From assembly GCF_958298935.1 (NCBI RefSeq), contig NC_084921.1, forward strand, positions 34,288,001 to 34,352,000: 64,000 nt of DNA, read 5' to 3'. Source of the DNA: Phragmites australis (Eukaryota; Streptophyta; Magnoliopsida; Poales; Poaceae). The notes beneath the pieces are model-generated. The model was not told where the DNA came from, did not search any database, and saw only the letters and a list, made by a program, of their open reading frames with translations. Below are positions 12,161 to 22,452 of the stretch, one piece after another (positions within the stretch are counted from its first letter, which is position 1; the number at the start of each line of letters is the position of its first letter). The position numbers and the translations under genes were made by a program.

Positions 12161-12517
12161 TGTGTTTTGGTAATTAAATGATAATATGAATTATGCCCCT
12201 CAGTTTGAGCCTTTTCTTATGGTGAGAATTGCATACTTGATAGATGAGCGGTTAGAAGCTTCAACTCGTCTCAACGTGGATTATGGGTGATTGGCAAATC
12301 ACCAATACCATAGGATAAAATTCAGGTGCCATCTCTTGTGCTATTTATATTCATGTATTTACTTTATGCAAATTATCTTCCTAAAATATAGTTTTAGTTT
12401 CTTTATATTGCTCTAAGTGATCTCTACTTTAAATTCTGCAAGTTTTATTTAATCGAAAAGCAATTAGTTTTGAAACTGTCTATTCACCCGCATCTAGTAG
12501 CTATCTTAGATCCTACA
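12161..12517 (+). mobile_element. Short plus-strand LTR remnant
   Basis: It begins TGTGTTTTGGTAATTAAATG, the typical 5' start of SIRE/Maximus LTRs, and ends CTTAGATCCTACA. It is followed by TGGCAACAGAGGCTTGTCAG, which occupies the place of a primer binding site. At 357 bp it is much shorter than usual, so an internal deletion is likely. The region to 12786 may be leader sequence of the same element. Confidence 0.4.
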
Positions 12518-12786
12518 TCGTGGCAACAGAGGCTTGTCAGAGTCGGTATGAGTGGCAGTGAAGAACAAAAGCACATGTTTGTGCATCCTGCGATTATGAT
12601 GGTGCACTGGGAGCTTCTACGGGGTACGTGGAGTGTTCCAGTGGGGCTATCCGGGCCGGAGCGGCTTCGTCAGTGGCCGGCGATGTGCAAAGATGGTGTT
12701 GGGTTGTGAGGCCACAATGATGTGCTTGTGTGTGCATGCTACAGCCTAGAGGACCGCACACAGAAGCTCGGAAAAGGGGAGGGAGG

Positions 12787-14345
12787 TGTAAGGAATGGTG
12801 ACGTCCTAAGAGGGGGGGGGGTGAATTAGGACACTTAGAAACCTAAACCAAATTGGCTCCAAAAACTTCACAAGATAAATCTATCTCAATTTCTATCTAA
12901 ATGTGTTATAGGTTTATCTAGTGTGTCTACTCTACCGCTCAATAAGATTGCAACCTACTCTAGCATGGTAAAATTGGAAGTATATAAATGCGAAAACGTA
13001 AATAAGGTAGAGAGACAAACTCGACATAAGGGATTTTTATCTCGTGGTATCGGTGGCATGAATTGTCACCCCTAGTCCATTTTAGAGCTACACTAAAGAT
13101 ATACTCTCGGTCGCCACCCGGTCATGACTCTTGAGTCACCAAGCCACCAAGGCAAGGTCTCACCACTAGTCTCTCTTCCGGTCACTTGCTGCCATGATCA
13201 CTTTGGCACTTGAGCCACTAAGGCAAGGGTCTTCGTGTTCCCATACACGTGTCTTGCCGCTGCTTCACACCAAGTCGGAGGGTCAACAAGCTTGAGCCAC
13301 TAAGGCCCAAGATGTCGGCGAGTCACCAAGCCTCCAAGGTGTTGGTGTACCTCTCGGTACAAGCTAGAATCACTCCTTGGTCCCTTCTTCAAGCTGCAGC
13401 ACCTAGCTATAACTCACTTTAGGCCTATAAGCACTAAACACTCTAATCTTATGCTTAATCGCGTTAGATGATCATTTTAAGCACTTTGGTGGCTTGGATG
13501 TCTACTCAAGTGTGTATGAGCGTCCTCTAGACTCCAGTAGCATGTCACACCTTCAAATGACTGAATGAAAGGGTATTTATAGCCTCAAACCCACCAACTA
13601 GCCATTTTCCCAACGACTCAGAAAAGTTGTTAACACCGGATGATCCAGTGAGAATACAATCTCAGAAACTAGCCATTGGAACTCCACTCAATACCTCTGT
13701 GAACACCGGGCACTCCAATGTGCCTTCAAATCCATCACCGGACCTTCCGTTGAGTTATCTTGAACCATCCGATCATTTATAGCTTCTCTGTGTAAAATGC
13801 TCCTGTGTATTCATCTTCAGAGTACCGGACCTTCTGATGTGTTGTTCTTCATTCTTCAACACTTGCAGTCATCTCTGCAAAAAATGCTCCGGTGCTATAA
13901 TCCGGTGTATACAAATAAAGCACCGGACTATCCGGTGGATTGATCTTCAATCTTCTGCACTTGCATTCTTCTCTGCATGAAATTCTCTGGTGTTACACAT
14001 TACAGATCATCGGACTATCCAGTGAGATCCTCAGCCTTCTCCTCCTTTATCAGAAACACTCCTGTGAGTTCAACACACATATCACCGGACCATCCGGTGA
14101 AGTCATCAGCCTTCACTTTGCCTCTGGACAAAATACTTTAGTGAGTTCAACCCCTGAATACCATACCATCTGGTGAGGTCAAATATTTCTGAGATTTTTC
14201 CAATTTAATCAAACTTTGTTCCGGCAGTGGTGGCTTCTTGATGTATAGCATCCATATGACCTACTAACATATATTCTTGACAAATATGTTAGTCCTAATA
14301 ACTATGTTGTTATTAATCATTAAAATCATAATCATAGTCTAATAG
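12787..14345 (-). mobile_element. Copia LTR (SIRE/Maximus-like), minus strand, probably solo
   Basis: On the minus strand it starts near 14345 with ATGATTTTAATGATTAATAAC, a decayed GATTTTGGTAATTAATGAC. A U3 with ACCGGATGATCC-like motifs follows (14170-13600), then a TATA box (GGCTATAAATACCC near 13575). It ends CCTAATTCACCCCCC..TTAGGACGTCACC..CCTTACA at 12787. No gag or pol adjoins it on this strand. Confidence 0.6.
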
Positions 14346-14354
14346 AGCTATTTT

Positions 14355-14797
14355 CACTACAGGAGACCCTGTGGTGCTTACTAGAGGCTAGCAAGGTCCG
14401 AGAGGTGGCTGGAGTGGGAGAAGAATAAGAGATGATAGGGATGATCACCTTGACTTCGCTCTAATTTGCCTAGAGGGGATAGCTCACTGGAGGCCGCGAA
14501 TTGTGGTGGCAGTTGAAAATTTTGGGAATGTTTTGAGGTTTGAAATTGTTTAAACTTTTCTGGAAGGACGAGAAGTTCAAATTTTATAAATTTTAAATTA
14601 AACAAAATTTAGAAAACTCCTAAGTGCCTTGTGTGTTGGTTTGAGCATATTTTTTAAATTCAATTTTTGTATTAAATTTGACACCTATTTGGAGTACTTT
14701 GCCCAACCCAACTCTTATTTGATTTGATTTGTTGAAAAATTTAAAAAGTTCAAATCTTTAGTGAAATACATTAAATGGCTAAAATACAAGGTGTTGC
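14355..14797. mobile_element. Possible Gypsy LTR remnant
   Basis: AT-rich sequence ending ACAAGGTGTTGCA, which resembles a decayed GGTGTTACA LTR terminus. It contains AAGTTCAAATTTTATAAATT-type strings common in such LTRs. No matching second end was found. Confidence 0.25.
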
Positions 14798-16306
14798 AGC
14801 TACACTTTCACGTTGATTTCCCGAGTGCAAGAAATAGAGAAACCGAATACTAAAATGCCCCAACGTTTGAACACTGTAACCGAATGTGCTCCAGAAATTT
14901 GGAAGTTGTATGTCTTTCGCCAAACATACAGAAGCAAACAAACACTATGTTTATTTAAAAAAATAATAAGATAAGTGGATTTGGTCTACATCATAACAAT
15001 ACATGTATATAACGGTGAGCAAAATTTCTTGATAATTATGCATCCAGAGAGTAGTAATATATATAGTACAGGGCTACAAGGGTGATCCAAGGGTGTAACC
15101 GTCCACAATTTTCATGATATCATACCTTTTAGCCGCTGGAAAGGATCCTGATATAGTGACGATATTGGTGCCACCACAACGAGCACGCATGCGAAATAAA
15201 CTTTGTGACGACCAAGGCTAATATATCCTGTAAGAAAGTGAAAGCTCACGACCTACTCCAGCTAGCTAGCCAGCCGGCTACGGTCAAATTTTGACTCAAA
15301 TACATCTGATTCAGCTCGAGGACAAATAAATTCGAGTTGCTGCATTGCAACACAATCTACCCAGCTATCATGGATAATTTGCCGACTTTTTTCGACGACG
15401 TGATAAGGGAAATTAGTTTATCGTGAAAAGGAAGCATTCGATCGATCGACATCTGGGCGCCTTACTCTTACTACCAGGCGTCAATCCATCTGTCCATCAA
15501 TCTATCACTGACAAGAGTGTACAATTGGGTGTCTAAAGGAAGTGTTTATAAAAAAATTATGTTTTTTTCTCAACCGTATTGACACATTTGTTTAGCTAAC
15601 AAGATAATTAATCATATTTAAGCAATATAGTTTTTATTTACATTAAAAATTACAACTTTTATATAGACATTTAACATTCTCTTTCCTTTAGCACATAGTC
15701 ATAAGTACATAGCATTGTTTATGCTCTAAAAGTGCTGTGGTTTGTTTTTGTTTATTTTTTATTTTGACTATCAGTTTTAACCCTAAAAGCAAAAATAAAT
15801 AGTCACAGTATAAAAAATAATTCTTACTATCTATAAACTAAATTATACTATAAAATTTCGTCATCAATAATTTAATAAAAAATATTTTACAGATTTTACA
15901 AGCTAAACTGAAATCTACTAATATAAAACTAAAACAAAGAAGTCCTTAGACTAACCAGAGGATTGTAACCTCGCAAGTTGCATGCCAAACGGCGCGTGCG
16001 AACACTGTTCGGGGATTCCCGGAGGGCCTGCGAGATCTTGGGACGGAAAGAGTGGAAGTAAAGGCTTTGTAGCCGCCTATTGTGAATTTGTGATGATGGC
16101 ACGATAAGTGGTTACCATCTGCGTTTGTTACGATTATATTTTTAAACCATCTGATTCATTTATGATTTATCATCCAAATGACGTGGGAGAGTTCTAATTA
16201 TCACATTAGTTACCTAAAATCTATTCGCATGGTAAAGTGATGCCACATCAGCAAAATTCTAGGTAGATAGAGATGACAATGAGAATATTATATATACTGT
16301 TTCTTA
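14798..16306. other. Intergenic, no gene seen
   Basis: AT-rich sequence with no supported gene. A weak inverted pair (GTGTCTAAAGGAA near 15530 and TTCCTTTAGCAC near 15690) might be a decayed MITE but has no clear target duplication. Confidence 0.4.
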
Positions 16307-16314
16307 GCTAAAAT

Positions 16315-16864
16315 TAGAGCTGAAAACGAATCGGATACGGATGGATATAACTCATGCATCTTATTCTATATTTTTTTTTTCTCGAAGACAAAATTGAATA
16401 TGAATAGTATTGGATAATTATTTCTTCATCCTATATTTTATCTTTTTTTTTTCTCGGAGTCGGAGTCGGAGCGAATAGTTGAATAGATGTTGGTTAGTCA
16501 AATAGATAAAAAATTTCATTTCATTGCATCCCTATACAACACATTAAATAATATATGGATGCAATCAAAATGAGTACAGAGAGTAATTAGTGAGATATGA
16601 AAATAAGAACATCCAATATTATCTGTTTACGGATGTGTGATAATCTATATATATTATCATGTTTTTAAAGTAAAATTAAAATAGATTTTTTCGTAACACC
16701 TAACATTCAGATACTTTATCTATCCTGTATTTTTTCTTAGATCTATAATCAGACACAACTAATGTCAAACTGTGTCGGATACATATATCACTTATCCCAT
16801 ATTTACTTCGTAAACTTTCAGATGATCGAACAAGCAGAAAATATCTATCTCATTTTCACCCCTA
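16315..16864. mobile_element. Non-autonomous hAT-like element, copy A
   Basis: It begins TAGAGCTGAAAACG and ends TTTTCACCCCTA, imperfect inverted termini of the TAGGGGTGAAAA type. The flanks are GCTAAAAT (16307-16314) and GCTAAAAG (16865-16872), an 8-bp target duplication with one mismatch, as expected for hAT elements. The 550-bp body is AT-rich and non-coding, with a GAGTCGGAGTCGGAGCG stretch and the string TATCTGTTTACG. A related copy lies at 49455-49979. Confidence 0.7.
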
Positions 16865-16872
16865 GCTAAAAG

Positions 16873-18964
16873 ATCGACTCTTTGAAATTTGTACTGCTAG
16901 TTTGAGATCGCTTAAGAGACAATTTAAAGATACGTGGGAGTCACATAGACAACTTTATAACTAACCCAATGTAGAGATGTCATTAGCACCTGTGCTCCAC
17001 GAGGCTTTGGTGCATCATTGAATTCTCAGTCAGTTCAAGGGACAAGCACATATGTGTGTGTGAGTGGTTGGAGTGTGCGTGCGTCTTATACTATTTAAAA
17101 ACAAAATTTGAGCACAAACCAAAAAGTAGTTACCTATAATATATGATTCAAAAATTAATCTAGGATTAGAAACAATTATTCAGAGGTTTGCAAGGGGAAC
17201 AGGGATAATTTCGTGGCTTTGCGAGGGTAACAGTGGAACAAAATCACCAATTTTTCAGGACTTTGTGCTATATTTCACATTCAGAAGAAGAAAAAAGAGG
17301 AAGATACAAGAAATCTCGCACAGAACTTTACAGGATAATGTGGTCGGGCGACATGTTTCCTGGAAGATGCTTGAACATCTAAGCACATGTAGAAATTAGA
17401 AATCCTAGGAGAAACTACCAATTACAAAACATCAATTTTCTGGGCTGTGGCTTTAGATGGCGACTCTGAGTGCTACCGCTTTGTACATTTCCTTTTTCGA
17501 GAGGAAATGTTTGAATATTTCTAGCTTGGTGAAGCCTCCCTTTCAAGTTCCAACTTTCAACGATTCACTCAACAAATCGGTCTTGGACGCTTGCAGGGAG
17601 TCATAGACAACCACATGAAGAACAAAAAGTCTTCCTGATAGTAGGGTCTGCCTGTACGGTCTTCACATGGAGGCATACAGAGCCCATATGCAACAGGAAC
17701 TTAGGATATGTTTGGTTTGATGTCATAGCCAACTCGCTAAAATATGACCGCTGATACCGTAGTGGTAGTTTGGTTGAGCGTTAAAATATTGGCTCGTTCA
17801 GGCCAGTGTACCCTCGTGCATTTATTTTTGCATTCACACGCGGGTGAGACAGGGGCGGCGAAATTGTTCGTTAATTCTTATGCAAGCCAGTTATTGGCGG
17901 GGCGCGTGAGCTCAATCCAAACAGCTCCCACAACACCAGGACGTCCTGACGAAAATTCACAGCCATAGCCCATGGATCAAACAAGAGCGAGCGAGATTCC
18001 TTTGGGCATCATAATGATCATGCTGGAATTGGAAAACACGGATTGTGCAATAACCCCACGGAAAAAGAAAACATAGGAATTCTTCAATTGGCCTTTATTG
18101 GATGCATCAAAGCAAAAGTACAGGAATTTGTAGTGAACACATTACAAGATCAAATTTTTATCGACAGGAGGTATAAACTGCCGCGAGTTAAAATTTTCAG
18201 CAATCAGCATGTGACCATACTTTTTATAGTTCAAAGTAATTTGCCGACAATATGATTACCAACACTCGTGGTAATTTGTTGCATCTTTGACTAACCTAAT
18301 CCAACAAGCATCACCGACGGGATACCCTCAGCCACTAGATCTCCTGGCGATTAACAAATGTGGCTGACGGCCTTTTCACTCTTGGAAATTGTTAAATATC
18401 TCGTAGTAAACTGTTGAAAAATTGTTAAAAAAAATTAAAAGTACAAATCTTGTAAGACTTCATTAGGCAACAAATCAATCAAGTAGAGATCGGGCTTACT
18501 TCTCCTAAAAGGTTTTGCTAATTTTTAACAACGTGAAGCCTGTGCAGCGGGCACTATGGAATCCACTCTTGTCAATCTGAAATTTCAATCCTTGTAGAAG
18601 TAGCATTGAAATTCAAATATAAGATGAAGCCCCACAGTTCTTCCGTCAATTTTTTCTTGAGATAAGCAATATCTCAGGCTCAGCTTCGGGGAGCAAAGTT
18701 TAGCCTGGGAGGCTTCTATAGAAGCAAACTGGGAGCTATTACCCTTTTTTTAGTGTAACCGAGAGCTATTACTGTGAGAGTGGATCCGGGCTTTTCAGTT
18801 TGGGCTTTTCCATAACATTTTTGGGTGACACGAAAACGGGCCATGGCCGGGACCCGGGCTGGACTAAATTACCATCAGCAAAGTAACAAAAACTACCCAA
18901 CATGTTCAAAACTGCATTGCATACGGGCCAATAGGTGGGCTTGCTTTCAAGCCAGAAAATATCA
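16873..18964. other. Intergenic, mostly featureless; possible Tourist-like MITE at 17703-17926
   Basis: No gene is supported. GGATATGTTTGGTTTGATG at about 17703 and the complement of GGAGCTGTTTGGATTGAGC at about 17926 look like termini of a Harbinger/Tourist-type MITE of about 220 bp. No clean 3-bp duplication was found. The remainder is AT-rich. Confidence 0.35.
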
Positions 18965-18975
18965 AGCAATGCTCA
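18965..18975. repeat. Left target-site duplication of the MULE
   Basis: AGCAATGCTCA, identical to 26696-26706. MULEs usually make 8-11 bp duplications. Joining the flanks gives an uninterrupted AGCAATGCTCAAGCATC. Confidence 0.9.
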
Positions 18976-19088
18976 GAGTTTTTTTTATTTTTATATTTTT
19001 TTTAGTAAAACTTTAAATAAATAGATTCCCAGCAGATGTATTTGTAAAACTAGACGCCTGCAGCCTTCTGAGAGGGTGGTTAGAGGTC
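18976..19088 (+). repeat. MULE left terminal inverted repeat
   Basis: Starts GAGTTTTTTTTATTTTTATA and ends GAGGGTGGTTAGAGGTC. It pairs with the complement of 26588-26695, with small indels in the outer T-rich part and few mismatches from TAAATAAATAG inwards. Confidence 0.85.
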
Positions 19089-19429
19089 CTTACCGCCCTC
19101 TCAAGGGGCGGTAAGGGGTCCTCCCCACCCACCGCGCCGCAGTGCCCGCCCGGCCGCCTCTGCTATAAAAAGGCCGAAAAATGGCCAAAAATTCATAAAA
19201 ATCCGGAAAAAAGGAAAAGTTGAGAAGAGAGAGGAGAAGAGATGAGAGGAAGAGAGGTCGGCGAAACCCTGCTGCATTTGGGCCGCGGATTTGAAGCAAA
19301 ATTTCGGGTAAGTCTTTTTTTCCTTTTTATTGTTGTTAATTAGTGCAGTAGTAGTATATGACATAGATTTTAGATATTTATGATATAGGGTTTAAAAAAT
19401 TGTCAAATTTATTTAGAAAATGGTACGAT

Positions 19430-19575
19430 AGCAGTTCAATATAGAATAGTATTTTTAGTATATTATTTTTAGCATATTATTTGTAGTATATTATTTTTAG
19501 TATATTATTTGTAGTGTATTATTTTTAGTATATTATTTGTAGTATATTACTTTTAGTATATTATTTGTATCTGTG
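19430..19575. repeat. Short tandem repeat, unit AGTATATTATTTGT/TTT
   Basis: About nine copies of a 15-base unit (TAGTATATTATTTTT alternating with TAGTATATTATTTGT) form a 30-base higher-order period. It lies between the left TIR and the transposase start of the MULE. Confidence 0.75.
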
Positions 19576-19701
19576 CACGTAGAAGGCAGCAGTAGATGAT
19601 AATTTGTGAACCTAGGGTAGCATTTAGAAATTATTTTATACGATAATCAGAAATATAGTTTGTTGTCTTAACATGGGTTATGTTTGCGGGTGTTTCTAGG
19701 G

Positions 19702-22313
19702 ATGGCAGATAAATTAATTTTTCAGATATATTATGGTGAGGGTGAAATTAGGTACGGTCCTAACGGTGTAGATCTGTTTGGATTTCGTTATATCATGAAG
19801 GGGTTTAGTAAGCTAATGAGAGGACTATTGTGGGTGTGTATAAATGGTTCATACGGTTTTTCCAACTGGATCCGCAGCAATATGAGCTGAAGTTGAAAGC
19901 TATCCTGAGCCGTGCTAGTCATGGATACTTTGGTGAGCTTGTTCCCATCGAAGCCACATCAACTTGGAGACAGTATGTAGATATATGCTGTGAACGTGGC
20001 CTGCCGCTTGTTTTGTTAGCTGAGGCGTACCTGAAAGATCAAAATGAGGTGAACTTTGCAGAAGCAGTAGCAGGATCAAGTGAGGCAGTGGAAGATGAGT
20101 CAGAGGCGGCTAATGTAGGGTCCAGGGAGGAAGTTGGTGATGTTCCAGAGCTGCAACCGATGGGTGTAGCTGATGAAGGGGAGCACATCCCTAGCATCAT
20201 TGAAGATATGGATTTGGAGGATGAAGAGTTGGAGGAAGGCCTTGCCGATGGGGATTCGTCTGATGAGGAGACTAATGCTCTAGTTCCTGCAGAGTGGCGG
20301 GATCATGAATTTTCAAAGTTGGTGGTTAGCGAGGCTGACCGGACACCGTTGGCAGTACCATCAGAATGAGGTGTCACAGGGTGCTATGTACCTTACAAAA
20401 GAGGCAGTTATTGATGCCGTGAAATTCTGATAGTTGTCTCTTCGTAGGCAATTCAAGGTTGTTAAATCAAGTAAAAGAAAGTACGATGTGAAGTGCTTGG
20501 TGCCTCAGTACCCTTTGCGGGTGCACGTATTCAGAGGGAAATAGGTAGACTACTGGCAATGCTCAATAGTTAAGGAACATAATTGTCACATTGAGGAAAT
20601 AGAGTTCGCCCACCGGAACCTGTCTTCTACTTTTATTGCAAATGTTATGTACGGAGAGATTGTGAACAACCTAAGGTATGAGCCACGATCAATAATTCGT
20701 GCTATTGAGCAAAGGTTCCAGTACATAATAAACTATACGAAGGCATGGAAGGCGAAACAAAAGGCTATTGAGATGAGGTTCGGTACATATGAAGATTCAT
20801 ATTACAATCTACCTCGTCAATTAGCCACAATTTGTGCAAAAAAATCCAGGCAGCTACTATGATATCAAGCATTACCCCTCTACTGATGTGGAGTACAGCG
20901 GAAAAAGAGTGTTGCAGCGTGCTTTCTTTGCATTCGCTGCAACTATCAAAGCATTTAGATATTGCCGACCCATCATATGCCTAGATGGAACATTCCTGAC
21001 TGAGAAGTACAAATGGCAGATTTTGTCTGCAATAGGGGTCGACGGTAACAACCAAGTCCTGCCACTAGGGTTTGCTTTCGTGGAGAGTGAGAACGGGGAC
21101 AGCTGGTATTGGTTCCTAAAGCGGGTTAAACATGCAATTGTTCTTGACCGACCAGATATGTGTCTCATTCATGATAGACATGCAGGATTGTTGCAGGCTA
21201 TGTTGGATATGCAACATGGTAGCGTGCGACGGGGTGTAGCAGTACAGTGGCCCGATCTCAAAAGCAGGTGGTGCATGCGCCATATGGGTGCGAACTTCTA
21301 CAGACAGTTTAAACAAAGAGTTAATGAAGCTCTTCAAGAAGTTGTGCAGTCAGAACCAGCAACGTAAGTTCAATGCATTATGGGCAAGACTTGATGAACT
21401 GACTCTAAAACAAACTGCGGAGGCTGCACCTAACGGTGATGAACCAAAAGCTCTCGGTCCTCTCCCAACCGATACTCCGTAGATTGTAAGGAGATCAGGC
21501 TCATCTATTAGGAGCTTCTCACAGTGGATACGCAATGAGCCGAATGAAAAATGGGCTCTGTTGTACGACAATGGTGGTGCAAGGTATGGAGTAATGACTA
21601 CAAACCTTGCAAAGGTTTATAACTGGGTCATGCGAGGAATGAGATCCTTACCACTAGTTGGAATTGTAGAAGGCATTTTGCATGGGACATGTAAGTACTT
21701 TATTGATCAGTATGCAGCTGCTAAAGTTGTAATGGAGGACAATCGTATGCTTTATGGGCGGATGCTATGTAAGTATATGGAGAAGGCTAATAAGAAGGCC
21801 CGCATACATCGCGCAAATCAAGAGGGCACTGCAGAGCACAGGTTCAGTGTCCTGTGTTGGGATAAGGGTCGGAGAGAGGGCAGACGTGAGCGGCATGTTC
21901 AAGAGTGTGTGCTAAGGAGTGGGACATGCATATGTAGTTGTCAGAAGCTACAATTACTCCACAAACCTTGTACACACGTCATAGCTGTGTGCGCGGAGCA
22001 CCACATGCTTCCCAGGCAATATGTGTCATAGTATTTTATGAAAGATCAAATACTCAACACCTGGAACCAGGAGCTGTATGGTTACGGCATTGTTGACACT
22101 TTTACAAGTAACCCAGGGCTTACAAGAATATATGTGCCTGATTTGGGAAAGATGAAGAACGCACCAGGCCGAAGACAAACTCGTCGGATTCGCAACGATA
22201 TGGATGAATCCAAGGCTGGCCCTAGGATTAAGCGATGCAGTCAGTGCAATGAAGTAGGTCACACTTATAAATATTGTCCCAAAAATGCATGCGGTGATGC
22301 ACCTGTTGTCTAG
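19702..22313 (+). pseudogene. MURA-type MULE transposase, disrupted
   Basis: Catalyses excision and insertion of MULEs. From the ATG at 19702 the N-terminus (MADKLIFQIYYGEGEIRYGP) is typical of grass MULE transposases. A frame change near 19830 leads to an acidic linker. A MuDR-type N-terminal DNA-binding region follows (20380-20640, KVVKSSKRKYDVKC and YWQCSIVKEHNC). The MULE catalytic domain (20880-21260) has the first catalytic Asp in CLDGTFL and later CLIHDRHAGLLQAM. A SWIM finger (CICSCQKLQLLHKPCTHV) and a CCHC knuckle (CSQCNEVGHTYKYCPK) close the protein. Lesions include frame changes near 19.83, 20.34, 20.84 (in an A7 run) and 21.3 kb, and stops inside the DNA-binding region, near 21481 and near 22030. 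It cannot make an intact transposase as written. Confidence 0.85.
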
Positions 22314-22452
22314 GTGAGTTTTATGTGCGTTGTGCTTGTTTTGTACCATTTTAATATTCGTTAATTTCGCATATAGTTAATTTGCATTTAAAGTATATTG
22401 TTACTGTATTTATTTAACAATGTATTAATGTACATATCTTTCAAATGCATAT

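Noticed and set aside
14355..14370. CACTACAGGAGA as a CACTA terminus
   Set aside because: No subterminal repeats and no matching inverted end nearby; a chance match is as likely.
15527..15695. Possible MITE with GTGTCTAAAGGAA / TTCCTTTAGCAC ends
   Set aside because: Termini are offset and no target duplication was found.
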